A stretch of DNA of 64,000 nucleotides. It comes from JBFWWP01 sp050246115. Lineage in GTDB: Bacteria > Planctomycetota > UBA8108 > UBA1146 > JAJFFE01. This document shows, one piece after another, positions 1-9,406 of this stretch (positions within the stretch are counted from its first letter, which is position 1; the number at the start of each line of letters is the position of its first letter). The DNA is taken from contig JBFWWP010000004.1 of the NCBI GenBank assembly GCA_050246115.1, forward strand, positions 1-64,000, written 5' to 3'. Both the position numbers and the translations under genes were made by a program. Under the pieces are notes generated by a model, which saw nothing but the letters and a program-made list of their open reading frames with translations, was not told the origin of the DNA and searched no databases.

Positions 1-167
1 GCGTTGGTTTTGTCACCATTGATACGCACTAAGGAGGGGGTCCGTTTTATTGTTTCTCTGAATTCTTGGTCAAAACCGCTGTTTCTCGGCAATCTGAAGC
101 GATGGCGAGCCGATGCAACGGCAACTATCCTAGCGCCCATTCGCCACTTGCGCCCGCGAACTGCTGA

Positions 168-491
168 TTGCCTTGCCCACGTCGGCTCGAGCGTGGACTG
201 TGGCCGGGCCTGACGAAGGAACGCCTCAGCCCCAGAGGTACCTTCATCAGCAAGCTTCGTCCTCGGCAGCCGGCCCGCCGGCGTTGCCGCCTACGCCGGG
301 TCAAGCCCGGCGTCGCGTACCTGATCACCAAGAAGACCAGCGACAACCTGTTCTGGCTCAAGGCGTCGCCGGAGATGAACGCGCTCCTCCTCTACACGCT
401 GATTCTCTGGGCGCGTCGCTACGGAGCTTTGATTCACGTCTTCTGCTTCATAAGCAATCACGTCCACCTCCTGGTCACCGACGTCCGCTAA
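168..491 (+). pseudogene. REP-associated (Y1, HUH) transposase, N-terminal fragment
   Basis: The frame ends in a piece resembling the start of REP-associated tyrosine transposases: a PGVAYLITKKTS segment, then residues like FCFISNHVHLLVTD, which carry the His-hydrophobic-His metal-binding motif of HUH nucleases. These enzymes nick and rejoin single-stranded DNA at hairpin repeats. The family is normally about 200-300 residues, but this frame stops right after the HUH motif, so the catalytic tyrosine helix is missing. Its end overlaps the 3' end of the convergent Nudix gene by 4 nt, as expected of a truncated remnant. The upstream part (to about position 285) is arginine-rich and probably not native coding sequence. 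I am fairly sure of the family and quite sure it is not functional. Confidence 0.5.
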
Positions 492-940
492 CCGCCAAGC
501 GAGCGGCGGCGTTCCCGCAGCAGTAGTTCAGCGGCCCAGACTTGGCACTCATGGCGCATCTCGGCGACAGCGTCGGCGAGGTTCCACCAGGAGAGTTCGA
601 GTTCACCGGGTCGTTCAGGGGCCGCGGTGAAGGTGGCTTCGAAGAAGTTGGCGTGCAGTTCGATCGCCTGCCCTTCGGTAACGTGAAACTGCACGGCGCG
701 CCCGATCGGACGACCCACTCGGGAAGCGCACCCGCATTCTTCCCAGATCTCGCGTTCCAGCGCCTCCTCGGGGGTCTCGCCGGGATCCATGCCACCTCCG
801 GGTAAGAACAGGTAGGGAGTGTCCCGCACCAAGGCAACGTGGCCTCGAGCATCCAGGACGACCCCGTACGCGGCCGGTCGGACGCGGTAGGAGCGACCCA
901 CCTGCGCCTTACCAAAGACGATCGCGGAGAAGTCGGTCAT
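488..940 (-). CDS. Nudix hydrolase
   Basis: A 150-residue protein with a full Nudix box (G-x5-E-x7-REIWEECG) at about residues 50-72, so it should hydrolyse a nucleoside diphosphate linked to another moiety, using divalent metal bound by the REXXEE glutamates. The substrate cannot be told from sequence. The N-terminus reads like an ordinary soluble Nudix fold and the length is normal for the family. Its ATG shares an ATGA (937-940) with the stop codon of the upstream histidine kinase gene, so the two are one translationally coupled operon. There is no obvious reason from known biology for a Nudix enzyme to be coupled to this kinase. Confidence 0.9.
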   Translation of the reverse strand: MTDFSAIVFGKAQVGRSYRVRPAAYGVVLDARGHVALVRDTPYLFLPGGGMDPGETPEEALEREIWEECGCASRVGRPIGRAVQFHVTEGQAIELHANFFEATFTAAPERPGELELSWWNLADAVAEMRHECQVWAAELLLRERRRSLGG

Positions 941-2925
941 GGCAAACGCTCTCCACCGTTCCCGGGTAAGGAACTGCGCAATGGGACCACCAGAGTCACC
1001 GAAGTACCCAAGGCTGGACTCGAATCGATCGTGGTCGAGCCACCGAGTCGGGCCAAACGCTGCCGAATCGACGCCAGTCCCGAGCCACTATGACCCACGA
1101 CCGCCGGGTCGAAAGCCACCCCATCGTCGCGCACCCGTACGCGTAGCATGCCCCCGGGCTGATCGACGGTAACGACTGCTTGCTTCGCTTTGGCATGCTT
1201 GGCGACGTTGATTAACAACTCCCGCACCGCGCGAAACAGCAGCAACCTCACTCGATCATCCAACTCCTCCGGGGTCCCTTCGACCCTCAGTTCGACCGGC
1301 ACCCCATAGGTCTTCGCAATGTGCTCGGCCAACCAGTCGAGAGCGGCCACGAACCCGAGATGATGCAAGATCGGTGGGCTCAGGCGAAAAGTCAGGGAGC
1401 GCGTTGCTCGATCGGCCTCCTCCACCAGCGCGCGAATCTCGGCCAAGGCCCCCCGGAGGGCTGCAGGCAACTGCGGGTTCAGTTGCGTGATCTTCATCTC
1501 TGCCAGGGCTAGCGTTTGCCCCAGTCCGTCATGGAGGTCGCTCGCCACCCTCCTGCGCTCCTGCTCCTCGGCCAGCATCAGCTCCGATTCGAGGTCCCGC
1601 AGTTTGGCCCCGAGCGCTGACCGCAACTCCTCCTCCGCTTGCTTGCGCTGCGTGATGTCTTCGGAGATTCCCGCGACCCGCACCACCACTCCGTCGCCTC
1701 CCAGAATGGGAAAGGCGCGGTCATAGATCCAGCGAACCTCACCGTCGGGGCGGACGATGCGATACTCGACCTCGTAGCGGCCTCTCTCCGTTTCCTCATC
1801 GAAAACTCGCTCGACGCGCTTCCGGTCATCCGGATGCACCGAGTGCGCCCAACTCCGGGGATCATCGTAGAGACTCTGGCAAGTTTGTCCCCAAATCGTC
1901 TCGTAGGCCGGACTCACGTAGAGCACCGATCGGGGATTCCACTCGGTCAGCCAGAAGACCTCTCGGATGTTCTCGGCGAGTTGGCGAAAGCGCTGCTCGC
2001 TCTCCCGCAGCGACTGCTCGGCCCGCTCCAGTTCCGTGATGTCGGTGGCGACGCCAAGCACCGCCGTGTCCTGAATGCCCGGGTCGGTGTAAGGAATCTT
2101 GATGGTCCGAAAGACCCGGGTCGACCCATCGGCGCAAGTGAACGGCTGACGGGGAAGAACGTGCGGAGTACCCGAATCGATGATCCGGCGATCCGAGGCG
2201 AGCATGGTCTCGCGCTGTTGCACGTCGGCATGGAGATCTTGCTGGCGCCGACCGACAACCTCATCGACAGTGAGTCCATAGAGCGCCGCGAGCGCGCGGT
2301 TGACCAGCAGGAAGGTACCATCGCGGTTCTTGGAGAAAATGACGTGCGGGTCGACATCGAGGATCACGCGTAGCTGACGCTCGGTCTCGTAGCGACGCTT
2401 CGTGGCCCGCTCCAACTCGATTGCCAACGCCACCAGCCGAGCCGTGTTCTCGATGAACTGAAGCTCCATGGGCGTGGGCGTGTGCGGTTGGGGGTAATAG
2501 AGCGCGAAGGTACCGATCACCCGCGCCTTGGACGATAGGATCGGTTGCGACCACGACGCGCGGATCCCCGCACGCGTTGCCAAGTCGCGAAACTCTGTCC
2601 AATTCGCGTGGGTCATCACGTCGTCGATGACCACGCGGGCGCCAGTTGCGGCCGCGGCCCCGCAAGAGCCGACCGTGGGCCCAATGCGCAACCCATCAAT
2701 GCCGCGGTTGTACTCTTCGGGGAGACTCGGAGCAACCGTCACGAACAAGCGTTGACCAGCATCGTCGAGCAGCATGACGGAGCAGCGGCAAGTCGGAACC
2801 AGGGACTCGACCGAGTCCACGACCGACCTCAGTACCTCGTCGATCGACGACCCCGTGGCGACCTTCTCGAGCAGGGTCGCCCCAGCCGCTTGGACCTTGC
2901 TGAGGGCTTCGAGCGACGCTTCCAA
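937..2925 (-). CDS. GAF-PAS-PAS sensor histidine kinase (HisKA_3 / NarL-partner type)
   Basis: A 662-residue soluble sensor kinase with no membrane segment. Order: GAF domain about residues 15-170, PAS about 180-300, PAS plus PAC about 310-435, then a HisKA_3 dimerisation helix with phospho-acceptor His at about 465 (ASDLHDGLGQTL) and a HATPase domain (N box LLINVAKHAKA near 575, G boxes VRDDG and GSGLASIRQRL). This type autophosphorylates a histidine and normally passes phosphate to a LuxR/NarL-type response regulator; none is encoded in the window, so the partner is elsewhere. The start is a TTG preceded by AGGAGG about 8 nt upstream; an ATG inside the same stretch is out of frame. The downstream Nudix gene overlaps it by ATGA. 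Confidence 0.9.
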   Translation of the reverse strand: MEASLEALSKVQAAGATLLEKVATGSSIDEVLRSVVDSVESLVPTCRCSVMLLDDAGQRLFVTVAPSLPEEYNRGIDGLRIGPTVGSCGAAAATGARVVIDDVMTHANWTEFRDLATRAGIRASWSQPILSSKARVIGTFALYYPQPHTPTPMELQFIENTARLVALAIELERATKRRYETERQLRVILDVDPHVIFSKNRDGTFLLVNRALAALYGLTVDEVVGRRQQDLHADVQQRETMLASDRRIIDSGTPHVLPRQPFTCADGSTRVFRTIKIPYTDPGIQDTAVLGVATDITELERAEQSLRESEQRFRQLAENIREVFWLTEWNPRSVLYVSPAYETIWGQTCQSLYDDPRSWAHSVHPDDRKRVERVFDEETERGRYEVEYRIVRPDGEVRWIYDRAFPILGGDGVVVRVAGISEDITQRKQAEEELRSALGAKLRDLESELMLAEEQERRRVASDLHDGLGQTLALAEMKITQLNPQLPAALRGALAEIRALVEEADRATRSLTFRLSPPILHHLGFVAALDWLAEHIAKTYGVPVELRVEGTPEELDDRVRLLLFRAVRELLINVAKHAKAKQAVVTVDQPGGMLRVRVRDDGVAFDPAVVGHSGSGLASIRQRLARLGGSTTIDSSPALGTSVTLVVPLRSSLPGNGGERLP

Positions 2926-3112
2926 ACCTCATGCCTCCTGCCCGCCCTGCCGCCAGCACGAGAGCGCTGGTGCACAAGCCAACCAGCGCCCTCGGAAAGG
3001 GGCAGTGCATGGCCAAGCCAAGGGGCCCGCCCGTGCACGCCAGCCCGCTACCAACGCCGTGCGCGATCGGGGTGCCTTCGTTCCGCGAGCCCGCCCCTCC
3101 GGAGAACGTTTC

Positions 3113-3445
3113 TCACTGACCGCGATAGGCCGCGCACTCGGCTTCGGTGATGCAGTCGTCGCGATCGGCATCGATCCTGCGCACCATGTCATTGAAGTGC
3201 TGGGTCTCGTAGTAGGTCATACCACCGGTGGCCCAGACGAACGGAATGATCACCCCGCCGCCTCGCACGAAGCGGTCGCGGTTCGATCCATCGAACGCTT
3301 CATAGAACTCACGCGCCGCCTTGGGTGACTCGAAGTACACGTCGTAACGAATCTCGTCGTCGAACTCGACGCGATTGCCTCCACCCATGATCAGACATCC
3401 CGACAGGAACGGCACGACGAACAGAACGAACACTCTTGCTCTCAA
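3113..3445 (-). CDS. small EF-hand lipoprotein
   Basis: I start this at a TTG with AAGGAGAG 6-9 nt upstream, giving 110 residues that begin with a short basic n-region, a hydrophobic stretch (VFVLFVVPFLSGC) and a lipobox cysteine near residue 17. It should therefore be exported and lipid-anchored. The C-terminus has one canonical EF-hand loop (DADRDDCITEAE, acidic positions 1, 3, 5 and 12), so calcium binding is likely. The middle shows no domain I recognise. A longer open frame runs upstream to 3544, but it has no ribosome-binding site and would bury the signal peptide. It lies upstream of, and in the same direction as, the histidine kinase, with a gap of nearly 190 nt. Confidence 0.6.
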   Translation of the reverse strand: MRARVFVLFVVPFLSGCLIMGGGNRVEFDDEIRYDVYFESPKAAREFYEAFDGSNRDRFVRGGGVIIPFVWATGGMTYYETQHFNDMVRRIDADRDDCITEAECAAYRGQ

Positions 3446-3779
3446 GGGTCGACTCTCCTTCTGCAGACGGGCGATCCATGGACACATGTGGCCCACCCCA
3501 CGATCCTGTCCCTTGGTGTCCGAGTGTCGCCGGTTCCCGCGCACATTTCGCCAGGAAATCCGGGCGCGCGCGGACGCTGGCGCTGCCGACGCGGGGTTGA
3601 CCCAGGGAGAACGGTTTCGGACAATCCCCGGCCGATGAGTCCATACTGCGACCGTCCATTCTGCGACCTACGCCAACAACGCGGCCCATCGGGACTCCGG
3701 AACGGAAACGAACCTGCAGCCTCAACCTCTGCCCAGCCCGTCGGGCGCCCCTCGCGAGACGCTCGACCCGGCCGACGCC
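3446..3779. other. intergenic region between divergent genes (334 nt)
   Basis: The upstream sequences of the leftward lipoprotein gene and the rightward small gene meet here. I see no repeat, RNA gene or convincing promoter consensus in it. Open frames through it are arginine-rich and look non-coding. Confidence 0.4.
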
Positions 3780-4124
3780 GTGCTCGACTCCGCAATCCCT
3801 GACGCGGCGATCCCGAACCCAGCGATCCGAGAGTTTCTGGCGGCCGACTCTCGCACGCGGCGGGCTCTTCTCCAAGCCCTGCGACCGACGCTGAGCTCGG
3901 CGGATGCAGCGCACCTGGCACCGGCTCTTCGCGACTCGAGCCCAAAGATCGCCGCCCGAGTCACGGCCGTGCTCGCACGATTCGGGCTCCGAGAGGCCTT
4001 CGAAGCGCAGCTCGTCGGCCTGAAGCCGGGTAAGGTCAGTATCCTGCGCCGTCATTTCGACCGAATCGAGGGAACCGACCGTCCGGATTCGACAACTCTC
4101 GCGGACGACGCGGACGACGAGTAG
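3780..4124 (+). CDS. small helical hypothetical protein
   Basis: A 114-residue frame starting at GTG, 33 nt upstream of the SDR gene and in the same direction. The central 60 residues (RALLQALRPTLSSADAAHLA, then a second LAPALRDSSPKIAARVTAVLARFG segment) look like two amphipathic helical repeats of HEAT or armadillo type, and the C-terminus is acidic (DDADDE). No signal peptide or membrane segment is present. The start is uncertain, because upstream codons stay open and the Shine-Dalgarno site is weak. Amino-acid composition is more protein-like than the neighbouring shadow frames, but the function is unknown and the gene call itself is only moderate. Confidence 0.4.
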   Translation: MLDSAIPDAAIPNPAIREFLAADSRTRRALLQALRPTLSSADAAHLAPALRDSSPKIAARVTAVLARFGLREAFEAQLVGLKPGKVSILRRHFDRIEGTDRPDSTTLADDADDE

Positions 4125-4157
4125 TCCGCCGAGGCCGCACGAAGGGAATCGCCGCAG

Positions 4158-4967
4158 TTGGATGACCCCGCGCCGGAATCGAAGGCGGGCGAGCTGCGCC
4201 CCCACTGGGCGCTCGCGGGTAGAGTTGCGCTCGTGACCGGGGCCTCCCGCGGGATCGGTCTCGCCGTTGCGCGCGAGCTCCGCTCCTTCGGTGCCGAAGT
4301 CCTGATCGTGGCGCGCGGCCCCGATGGAGTCGCCGACGCTCTCGCTGCCGGTTCATCGACCAACTTCCACGGAATGTGCGCGGATCTCGCAACCGAGGCG
4401 GGCCGGGCCGCGGTCGCCGACCGCGTGGCTCGCCAGTTCGGCCGGCTCGACGTGTTGGTCAACAACGTCGGGACCAATGTTCGCAAGCCGGCCGTCGAGT
4501 ACTCGCAGGCCGAGAGAGATCACGTGTGGAACACCAACTTCGCCGGTCCGCTGGACCTCTCGCTCCGTTTGCAGCCGCTGCTCGCTGCCGCCGCCACGCC
4601 CACCTGCACCAGCAGCTTGATCAACATCGGGTCGGTTGCGGGTGAGGTCGCGCTCCGCACGGGTGTCCCCTATGGAACGAGCAAGGCGGCACTACACCAC
4701 ATGACCCGTGGGCTCGCTGGCGAATGGGCCGCGCACGGCATTCGCGTCAACGCGGTGGCTCCGTGGTACATCCGCACGCCACTGGCCGCGCAGGTGCTGG
4801 CGGACCCACAGTACCAGGCGGCCGTCGTCGCACGAACCCCGCTCGGGCGCATTGGCGAGCCTGAGGAAGTGGCACGCCTCGTCGCGTTTCTCTGCCTCCC
4901 TGCCGCGTCGTACATCACCGGGCAGGTGATCGCCGCCGACGGTGGCTTCCTCGCCTGGGCTTTCTAG
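4158..4967 (+). CDS. short-chain dehydrogenase/reductase (classical SDR)
   Basis: A 269-residue classical SDR: cofactor motif TGASRGIG about residues 24-31, NNVG (in place of NNAG) after strand 4, catalytic Ser in INIGSVAG, and the YxxxK pair in YGTSK about residues 174-178. The end, ITGQVIAADGGF, is typical of the FabG/tropinone-reductase branch. It should oxidise or reduce a hydroxyl/keto group using NAD(P)(H); the substrate is unknown. The start is a TTG with AAGGGA 11 nt upstream; the Rossmann core begins about 15 residues later, so little uncertainty remains. It may be co-transcribed with the small helical protein in front of it. Confidence 0.9.
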   Translation: MDDPAPESKAGELRPHWALAGRVALVTGASRGIGLAVARELRSFGAEVLIVARGPDGVADALAAGSSTNFHGMCADLATEAGRAAVADRVARQFGRLDVLVNNVGTNVRKPAVEYSQAERDHVWNTNFAGPLDLSLRLQPLLAAAATPTCTSSLINIGSVAGEVALRTGVPYGTSKAALHHMTRGLAGEWAAHGIRVNAVAPWYIRTPLAAQVLADPQYQAAVVARTPLGRIGEPEEVARLVAFLCLPAASYITGQVIAADGGFLAWAF

Positions 4968-5023
4968 ACCCAAATCAAACGCATGCAGGCGCTGCAGCCT
5001 GCCTCGGGCGCTCTCGCTTGCGC

Positions 5024-5506
5024 TCATCCGTGCGCGCGGCCAGCCGAATCCCCGGTGCCGTCGTCGACCTCCGACGGCCACTGGAAAGGAGGCTTGCCGG
5101 CACGGCGCCGGATCCAGGCGATGCTGCGCGTGATCAGCGGCCGGCGGAGCAGGCGGATCTCGAGTCGACGCTTGCCGGGGAAGTCGAGGAGTGCAACGCC
5201 GATGAGCACCGTCAACAATCCCTGGCCAGGCAGCACCAACATGGCGAGTCCGGCGGCCAGGAACACACAACCGAGCAGGTTCTTGGCCCCGCGCAGCACC
5301 CAGCGAACTACGGGGTGGCGCGCCCGCCAGCTGCCTTCGGCAGGTCGTTTCGACAGGAAGTAGTCCGCTGGCAGGCGAGCGATCACCCAAGGAATGAGGA
5401 TGAGCGAGCCCACGAAGGTGACCGCGGAGGCCACGCCAACCACAGTCCAAACGAGCGGCTGGTTATCGCGGTACCAAAGCAGCAGGTCCGTCATGTCGCA
5501 CCGCAT
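5024..5506 (-). CDS. PGPGW-family integral membrane protein
   Basis: A 160-residue protein with hydrophobic segments at about residues 18-43 and 75-115. The second holds the motif LPGQGLLTVLIGVALLDFPG, the variant of the PGPGW signature that defines a family of small bacterial transmembrane proteins of unknown role. A basic cytoplasmic stretch follows. The last 20 residues are hydrophilic and acidic and probably variable. A second Met four codons in could be the true start; neither has a good Shine-Dalgarno site. It lies downstream of the methyltransferase gene in the same direction with a 63-nt gap. Confidence 0.75.
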   Translation of the reverse strand: MRCDMTDLLLWYRDNQPLVWTVVGVASAVTFVGSLILIPWVIARLPADYFLSKRPAEGSWRARHPVVRWVLRGAKNLLGCVFLAAGLAMLVLPGQGLLTVLIGVALLDFPGKRRLEIRLLRRPLITRSIAWIRRRAGKPPFQWPSEVDDGTGDSAGRAHG

Positions 5507-5569
5507 AGGTACGAGTCGTGATCGCTACTCCAGCCCGCCGGTCCGGCAGGTCCCGGGAACGGCGGGAAC

Positions 5570-6490
5570 TCAAGTCCGGTCAACCACGGGTCCAGCGGTG
5601 CGTGCGAGATACCACGCAAACTTGCGCTCCGGTCGGTCCCACCGCAGCAGCTGGAAGCCGCTAGCACCGAGCAGTCGGCGAATCCGGCCTAGGCTGTAGA
5701 AGCGCCGCCGGTACGTATCCGTACGCGACCGGTCGACGCCGAGCCACGCTTGGAACTGTCGGCGAAGCGTGTAGGGGTAGGTCAGGTGAAACAGGAATGT
5801 GCCCCCGGGCCTCAAGATCCGCGCGATTTCAGGGACGAGCGCGCGGAAGGCCTCCTTGGGCATGTGCTGGAAAACGTGCATGGAGTAGACCAAGTCGAAC
5901 GACCGGTCCGGAAACGGCAGCCGATCCCCGTCGAGGACATGCAGGCGAACGTTCGGAAGGTCGGCCAGTTGGGTACGCCCGATCCGGACCATCTCGTCGC
6001 TGATGTCCACACCGTGGAGATCCGCGAAGGACCGCGCCAGCGGGCGCAGCAAGCGTCCCACGCCACACCCGTAGTCCATGACCTTCCAACTCGCCACCGG
6101 CTCGGGTCCGAGGTAGTTGAGCAATACCTCGGCGTCAGCCTGGCCCGATCGGAGAAAGTCTTCCTCTTGGTGGACGTTGGCGATCGCGAGCTGATAGTTG
6201 TCCTGCGCGCGAAGGTTCCAATCGGTTCGCATAGAACCCGTGCCAGACGCAATCATGCGCGGAGGCACCGTAGATTCAGGCTCGACCCCGGCCCGCGATT
6301 CGACCGCGACCGGCTTCCCTGACCCTGCGCTTGCGACCGTCGCCGACTGCCGATCGGCCGATCTGCTCATCGCCAGCGAAGCACGGGGCAGCGACCCGGC
6401 GCCTTCGCGACTCGGATCTTCCGCTCGAGCCCCGCCTTCGGTTCTGGCAGTAGCGTCGGCGGCCGTCGTGCTCTGCTTCTTGGCTTCCAT
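5570..6490 (-). CDS. class I SAM-dependent methyltransferase (Methyltransf_11 type)
   Basis: The C-terminal about 220 residues form a standard class I methyltransferase: motif I VMDYGCGVGRLL, acidic motif II HGVDISDEM, motif III-like DGDRLPFPDRSFDLVYSMHV, and a post-motif RILRPGGTFLFHL. The substrate is not recognisable. From the first ATG the protein is 306 residues, but the first 85 are low-complexity and rich in Ala, Arg and Ser. Translation may really start at the Met at position 6232 (MRTDWNLRAQDNY), where family similarity begins. Neither site has a strong ribosome-binding sequence. It is transcribed toward the PGPGW membrane protein. Confidence 0.85.
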   Translation of the reverse strand: MEAKKQSTTAADATARTEGGARAEDPSREGAGSLPRASLAMSRSADRQSATVASAGSGKPVAVESRAGVEPESTVPPRMIASGTGSMRTDWNLRAQDNYQLAIANVHQEEDFLRSGQADAEVLLNYLGPEPVASWKVMDYGCGVGRLLRPLARSFADLHGVDISDEMVRIGRTQLADLPNVRLHVLDGDRLPFPDRSFDLVYSMHVFQHMPKEAFRALVPEIARILRPGGTFLFHLTYPYTLRRQFQAWLGVDRSRTDTYRRRFYSLGRIRRLLGASGFQLLRWDRPERKFAWYLARTAGPVVDRT

Positions 6491-6769
6491 GGCGGCAGGA
6501 TATCACAGGTTCATCGCCGTGTCAGGCAACTTTGGCTCCCCGAAAGACCCGCCAAGGCCACTCGCCCTAGGGTGCCGGGTGCACGGATTCGCGCGCTCGG
6601 CGAGCGGGATCACGGCGCGCATGGGCCCGCGCTTCGCGGCGGGGTGTTCGATTCCCAACCGTCGGACAAGCCCAAGCGCGCCGCGCTCGCTCCTGGCCCA
6701 AGCCGCTCGCACCTCCCAGACGCGAAGGTACCGACGGCCGAGGCCAGAAGGCGAGGGTGCGGATCTCCA

Positions 6770-9406
6770 TCAGAAGTTGCAGTCCAACCCGTCTGCCGTG
6801 GGGTCCGTGCCCGGGTTCGGGAACGGCGCCGGCGGGTTCGCACCCATGCTGAACAAGTGGTTCAGCAGCGCCACGGCGTCGGCGATGTTCGCTTGCCCGT
6901 CGTCGTTGACGTCCACGGCGTCGAGGCACTCCGCGGGGCCCATGCTGAACAAGTGGGTCAGAATGAACACCGCGTCCGCAACGTTCACCGTGGAGTCGCC
7001 GTTGGAGTCACCCCGCACGAAGAGGGAGCCCGCGACGAGCTGCAGAATCCCTGGGACCGTGCCCGGCACGAAGCACTGGCCGCTGAGCGGCACCAGGCAG
7101 AGCTCTACCGGAACCTGCCCGAGCGCCCCGGAGAAATCCAGGACGAGCGGGAAGCCGAGTGGCGTCGCTGCATCGATGGCGAGTTCGAGGTTCACGAGCG
7201 GATCATCATTGGCAGCCGGAATGACGCTGGCGAGCATGAGGTCGAAGACTACCCCCACGGTCACGAAGCCACCGGGTTCCGGGTTGCCATCGAGTTCGGA
7301 CTGGAAGAACGCGGCCCCCTCCGCGGAAGTACCGGTGAGCGTTGCCGCCACCGGAGTCAGAAACGCAGAGTCGAAGTCGACCCCGAACGAGAATCCGCTC
7401 AGATCCTGGTCGTGGTCCGCGAGTACCCGCAAGGTCGCGAGGCCGCCCGGCGTGCCGACGCCGTTCTCGATGTGGAGTACGTTGTTGGTGTAGGAGAACC
7501 CGCTCGGGAGCGTCGAACTCCCGGAAGTCTGACTGACAATGACATCGACAGCACCGGACGCCCCCGGCGGAGCAATCCCGGTGATGAGCGCGGTGTTCAC
7601 GTACTGCTGCGAGTTCAAAGGTTGGATGCCAAAGAAGACCACCGCGTCGGCGGTGAAGTTCGAGCCGTTGATCGACACCAGGGTGCCACCGGTCGTCGGC
7701 CCGGAGTTGGGTGATACCGACGCGAGCTGGGGCGGAACGATCCCGTTCGAGATCGCAATGTCGTCCAGGTACCAGTCGTCCCCGGTGTCGTTGCCGGCAA
7801 CCCGGAACCGTAATCGGAAGCCGTTGTGGCGCGCGCCGACCGGCAGGTTGTGGGTGTGCGAAGTGAAGACGTTCTGGTCGACGCCGTTCGAGGTCACCCG
7901 ATTGATCTCGATCCAATCGAACTGCACGTTCAGGTACTCGATGATCAGTTCCTCACCGGCCTCGACACCCCGGTGCTGCGTGAAGTAGCTGAGAATCGGG
8001 TTGGTGGTTCCCGCCAGCAAGATCTCGGTGCTGCGAAGCTCGTTGTCCTCGTAGAGACCGGATCCCGGGGAGTCGAGGTTCAGCGACTGGGTGCCGCTCG
8101 GCTCCCCCACCGCCGCAGTGCTGACGACCGCGCCCTGGTTGAACACCCAAACGCCACTCATGAGGCTCGTGCTGGTAACGCCTTCGAAGAACGGCAATGA
8201 AATCGGGCTCGGCTCGATGGTCAAACAAGTCCGTGTGTCTCGGTGCGCGATGATCTGCGCGAGCGGGTTCGGAGCGAACGAAAGCGGGTTGAGTCCGCTG
8301 CACTGGTTGATGACCGAGCACATGATCCGGCACGTGCTCCCATCGCAATGGCTCGCGTCCCAGTCGTGCCCCATCTCGTGCGCCACCAGCGCCGTTCGCT
8401 GCGTGCCGCTCCCGTTGAAGAACGCCTGCGAGATTGCATACCGCGAACCCGAGTTGCAAACCGTCCCGATCCCGCTCGCTTGGCCGATGACCGATCCGTT
8501 GAGCTCCTTGCCGGTGAACAAGTGCGCGAGGTCGTGGCGGATCGCGTTCTCGGGCGCGGATCCCCAAGTGTTCTCGAACTGGCCAAGCAGTGTATCCGAG
8601 ACCGTCGAGGTGTAGGGACTGCCACTCACCGTCCGCACGATGATCGTCGTGATCTCATAGATGATCTGTGCCTGACTGTCGTAGATGTTCTCCACGTTGT
8701 TGACGAGGTTCTCCATGGAGTTGACGGTCTGGGTCACGCTCGATCCATTGTCGAGCGAGTAGAACTCGAAGTCCGCGTCCAGCCCGAGATCGCAGATGAA
8801 GCGCCCCGAACCGAACGGGATCGCACCAGGCCCCACGCCTTCGGCACCGTCGAACCCGTTGGGTTCATGGGTACCGCAGACATGCCCGGTGGGGATGTCG
8901 GCCAACGCCGAGAACACGGCGTGCAGGTCGGCGGGAAAGCCCGAGACTCCAGCGTCCGCGATCGGCTGGACCGACCACGTGCCCGCGGTGTCGAAGATGA
9001 TGGCCGAGAGCTGCCCCCCAACGAAGGAGGCCCGCACGTGCGCGCCGGTCTCGACGACCGTGCCGCGGTAAGTAGCGATCGGCGGCGCGGGAGTGGGAAC
9101 CAAGCCGGTACCGTCATCGACGAGTAGTTGGAAGTCGTCCGCTCGCAAGGAGTGCTTGCCGAGTTCGAGCGTCCAGAAGGTGCCCGCGCCCGGCGTGACC
9201 GTCGTATAGAGGAGGCCGGTGTCCACGTCGATCGAGAACGAGAGCGGCTGGATCACCGAGTCCGTCACCCCGAGCCCCTGGTTCACCAGGGTCTCGAGGG
9301 CTGACTCTGCCCTCGCCGAACCGATCGCCAACACCAGAAGCCACGCCACGACCAATGCCGGCGTCGCCAGCCTCTTGGCCAATCCAACTCGATGATCTCC
9401 AACCAT
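6770..9406 (-). CDS. secreted reprolysin-like zinc metalloprotease with IPT/TIG, cohesin-like and dockerin-like domains
   Basis: I start at the ATG at 9406 (GGGAG 5 nt upstream), which opens directly into a signal peptide (LVVAWLLVLAIGSARA). The 878-residue product has a metzincin-type zinc site HEMGHDWDASH (HExxHxxxxxH) near residue 343 followed by a Met-containing turn (CRIMCS), so it is an extracellular zinc protease. A jelly-roll-like region follows, then an IPT/TIG domain (about 560-640, SPNSGPTTGGT), a cohesin-like beta domain (about 645-790), and the paired EF-hand tail common to this window (RGDSNGDSTVNVADAV and DVNDDGQANIADAV). Unlike its relatives the tail ends in DCNF without a final Cys. 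The longer open frame upstream lacks any start signal. Confidence 0.88.
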   Translation of the reverse strand: MVGDHRVGLAKRLATPALVVAWLLVLAIGSARAESALETLVNQGLGVTDSVIQPLSFSIDVDTGLLYTTVTPGAGTFWTLELGKHSLRADDFQLLVDDGTGLVPTPAPPIATYRGTVVETGAHVRASFVGGQLSAIIFDTAGTWSVQPIADAGVSGFPADLHAVFSALADIPTGHVCGTHEPNGFDGAEGVGPGAIPFGSGRFICDLGLDADFEFYSLDNGSSVTQTVNSMENLVNNVENIYDSQAQIIYEITTIIVRTVSGSPYTSTVSDTLLGQFENTWGSAPENAIRHDLAHLFTGKELNGSVIGQASGIGTVCNSGSRYAISQAFFNGSGTQRTALVAHEMGHDWDASHCDGSTCRIMCSVINQCSGLNPLSFAPNPLAQIIAHRDTRTCLTIEPSPISLPFFEGVTSTSLMSGVWVFNQGAVVSTAAVGEPSGTQSLNLDSPGSGLYEDNELRSTEILLAGTTNPILSYFTQHRGVEAGEELIIEYLNVQFDWIEINRVTSNGVDQNVFTSHTHNLPVGARHNGFRLRFRVAGNDTGDDWYLDDIAISNGIVPPQLASVSPNSGPTTGGTLVSINGSNFTADAVVFFGIQPLNSQQYVNTALITGIAPPGASGAVDVIVSQTSGSSTLPSGFSYTNNVLHIENGVGTPGGLATLRVLADHDQDLSGFSFGVDFDSAFLTPVAATLTGTSAEGAAFFQSELDGNPEPGGFVTVGVVFDLMLASVIPAANDDPLVNLELAIDAATPLGFPLVLDFSGALGQVPVELCLVPLSGQCFVPGTVPGILQLVAGSLFVRGDSNGDSTVNVADAVFILTHLFSMGPAECLDAVDVNDDGQANIADAVALLNHLFSMGANPPAPFPNPGTDPTADGLDCNF